This document shows positions 26,647 to 26,878 of a DNA stretch of 26,878 nucleotides, piece after piece. Below the pieces are notes generated by a model that was given only the letters and a program-made list of their open reading frames with translations, was not told the origin of the DNA and ran no database searches. The position numbers were made by a program, and so were the translations under genes. This DNA comes from Seison nebaliae (lineage: Eukaryota > Rotifera > Pararotatoria > Seisonacea > Seisonidae), in NCBI GenBank assembly GCA_023231475.1, contig JALJEE010003111.1:1-26878 (forward strand). The letters are read 5' to 3'. Each line of letters begins with the position of its first letter. Positions within the stretch are counted from its first letter, which is position 1.

Positions 26647-26878
26647 TTCTTATGGTACCATCAAATTGAATTCAATAAATTCTGATCTATTTCCCATCAA
26701 CAAAGGAGTGACACAAGCATCGATTTTAGCTCCCTGAGTTTTTGGAAAAATTATCGATGAAATTTTATGGGAGGTAAATAATCTTTTCTCCTTCTCAATT
26801 AATAATCATTCGTTTCCTGTTCTCTATGCATATGCTGATGATATGGTTATTTGTTGTAATAATGCGGAACAATGTTTA
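26645..26878 (+). pseudogene. LINE reverse transcriptase, internal fragment running off the window
   Basis: The frame gives TNSYGTIKLNSINSDLFPIN then KGVTQASILAP (equivalent of the conserved GVxQGSxLxP), a stop, VFGKIIDEILWEVNNL, and the catalytic YADDMVICCNNAE. These are RT palm and finger motifs of non-LTR elements. The conserved Gly of QGS is Ala here. About 300 or more residues normally found between the endonuclease start and this point are absent. Confidence 0.85.

Larger units (their letters stand above)
24857..26878 (+). mobile_element. Non-LTR retrotransposon (LINE), interrupted and internally deleted, runs off the window
   Basis: Order on the plus strand: ORF1-like N-terminal part (24857-25508), a MITE insertion (25513-25971), the rest of the ORF1-like part, an APE-type endonuclease start (SYNVHG, FLQETW), then reverse-transcriptase sequence (GVTQASILAP, YADDM) to the window end. 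From 25984 to 26646 all coding parts lie in one frame, interrupted by stops at 26158 and 26272, so the intact element may have had one long ORF rather than two. The DNA between the endonuclease (ends about 26640) and the RT palm is missing; RT sequence resumes by about 26645 in another frame, with a further stop at TGA within LAP*VFG. The clade is not settled; the ORF1 style (AT-hook, coiled coil, RRM-like part with FWPIGCELRPYF) is as in CR1/Jockey-group elements. Confidence 0.85.

Noticed and set aside
1-26878. CRISPR arrays, bacterial operons or ribosome binding sites
   Set aside because: The window is clearly eukaryotic (spliced genes, animal protein families); no regularly spaced repeats were seen.

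Overview
The window is eukaryotic and animal, most likely from an arthropod and plausibly an acariform mite. The sequence is strongly A+T-rich. Nearly all introns I could place are 40-63 bp with GT..AG ends (one is 85 bp). The gene set includes an arthropod-type single-LIM muscle protein, a sodium/glucose symporter, a 14-3-3 protein and a dual-specificity A-kinase anchor protein. The mite assignment is inference from intron size, base composition and protein style; arthropod is firmer.

Layout. 1-2480: decayed coding sequence I do not recognise, with a possible Tc1/mariner-type end and a simple repeat in its middle. 2786-4782 (-): a six-exon AKAP10 (D-AKAP2) orthologue, with two RGS regions and a C-terminal PKA-anchoring helix. 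5221-5952 (-): an unrecognised 243-residue protein. 6737-9250 (+): a secretory-pathway protein with divergent thioredoxin-fold regions. 9598-13572 (-): an intronless protein of about 1324 residues, mostly low-complexity, ending in two alpha-crystallin/HSP20-like regions. 13573-16260: no gene recognised. 16261-16706 (-): Mlp60A-type muscle LIM protein. 18389-20859 (-): a ten-exon SLC5 symporter with every checked sugar- and sodium-site residue present. 21657-21995 (+): a possible small two-exon gene. 22213-23219 (-): a divergent 14-3-3 with two possible N termini.

23670-26878 is a transposon cluster: a left end of a piggyBac-like MITE, a broken hAT transposase, and a non-LTR retrotransposon (LINE). 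A 459-bp MITE of the same family is inserted in the LINE. The MITE carries TTAA-type ends, hairpin-forming subterminal repeats and a tRNA-like A/B-box pair. The LINE has lost the DNA between its endonuclease and reverse transcriptase and runs off the window end.

The host genes do not form a pathway. AKAP10 (PKA scaffold) and 14-3-3 (phospho-Ser/Thr adaptor) are both signalling proteins, but their proximity looks like ordinary gene order. The least familiar host item is the large double HSP20-domain protein. The least explained DNA is the decayed coding block at the start of the window.
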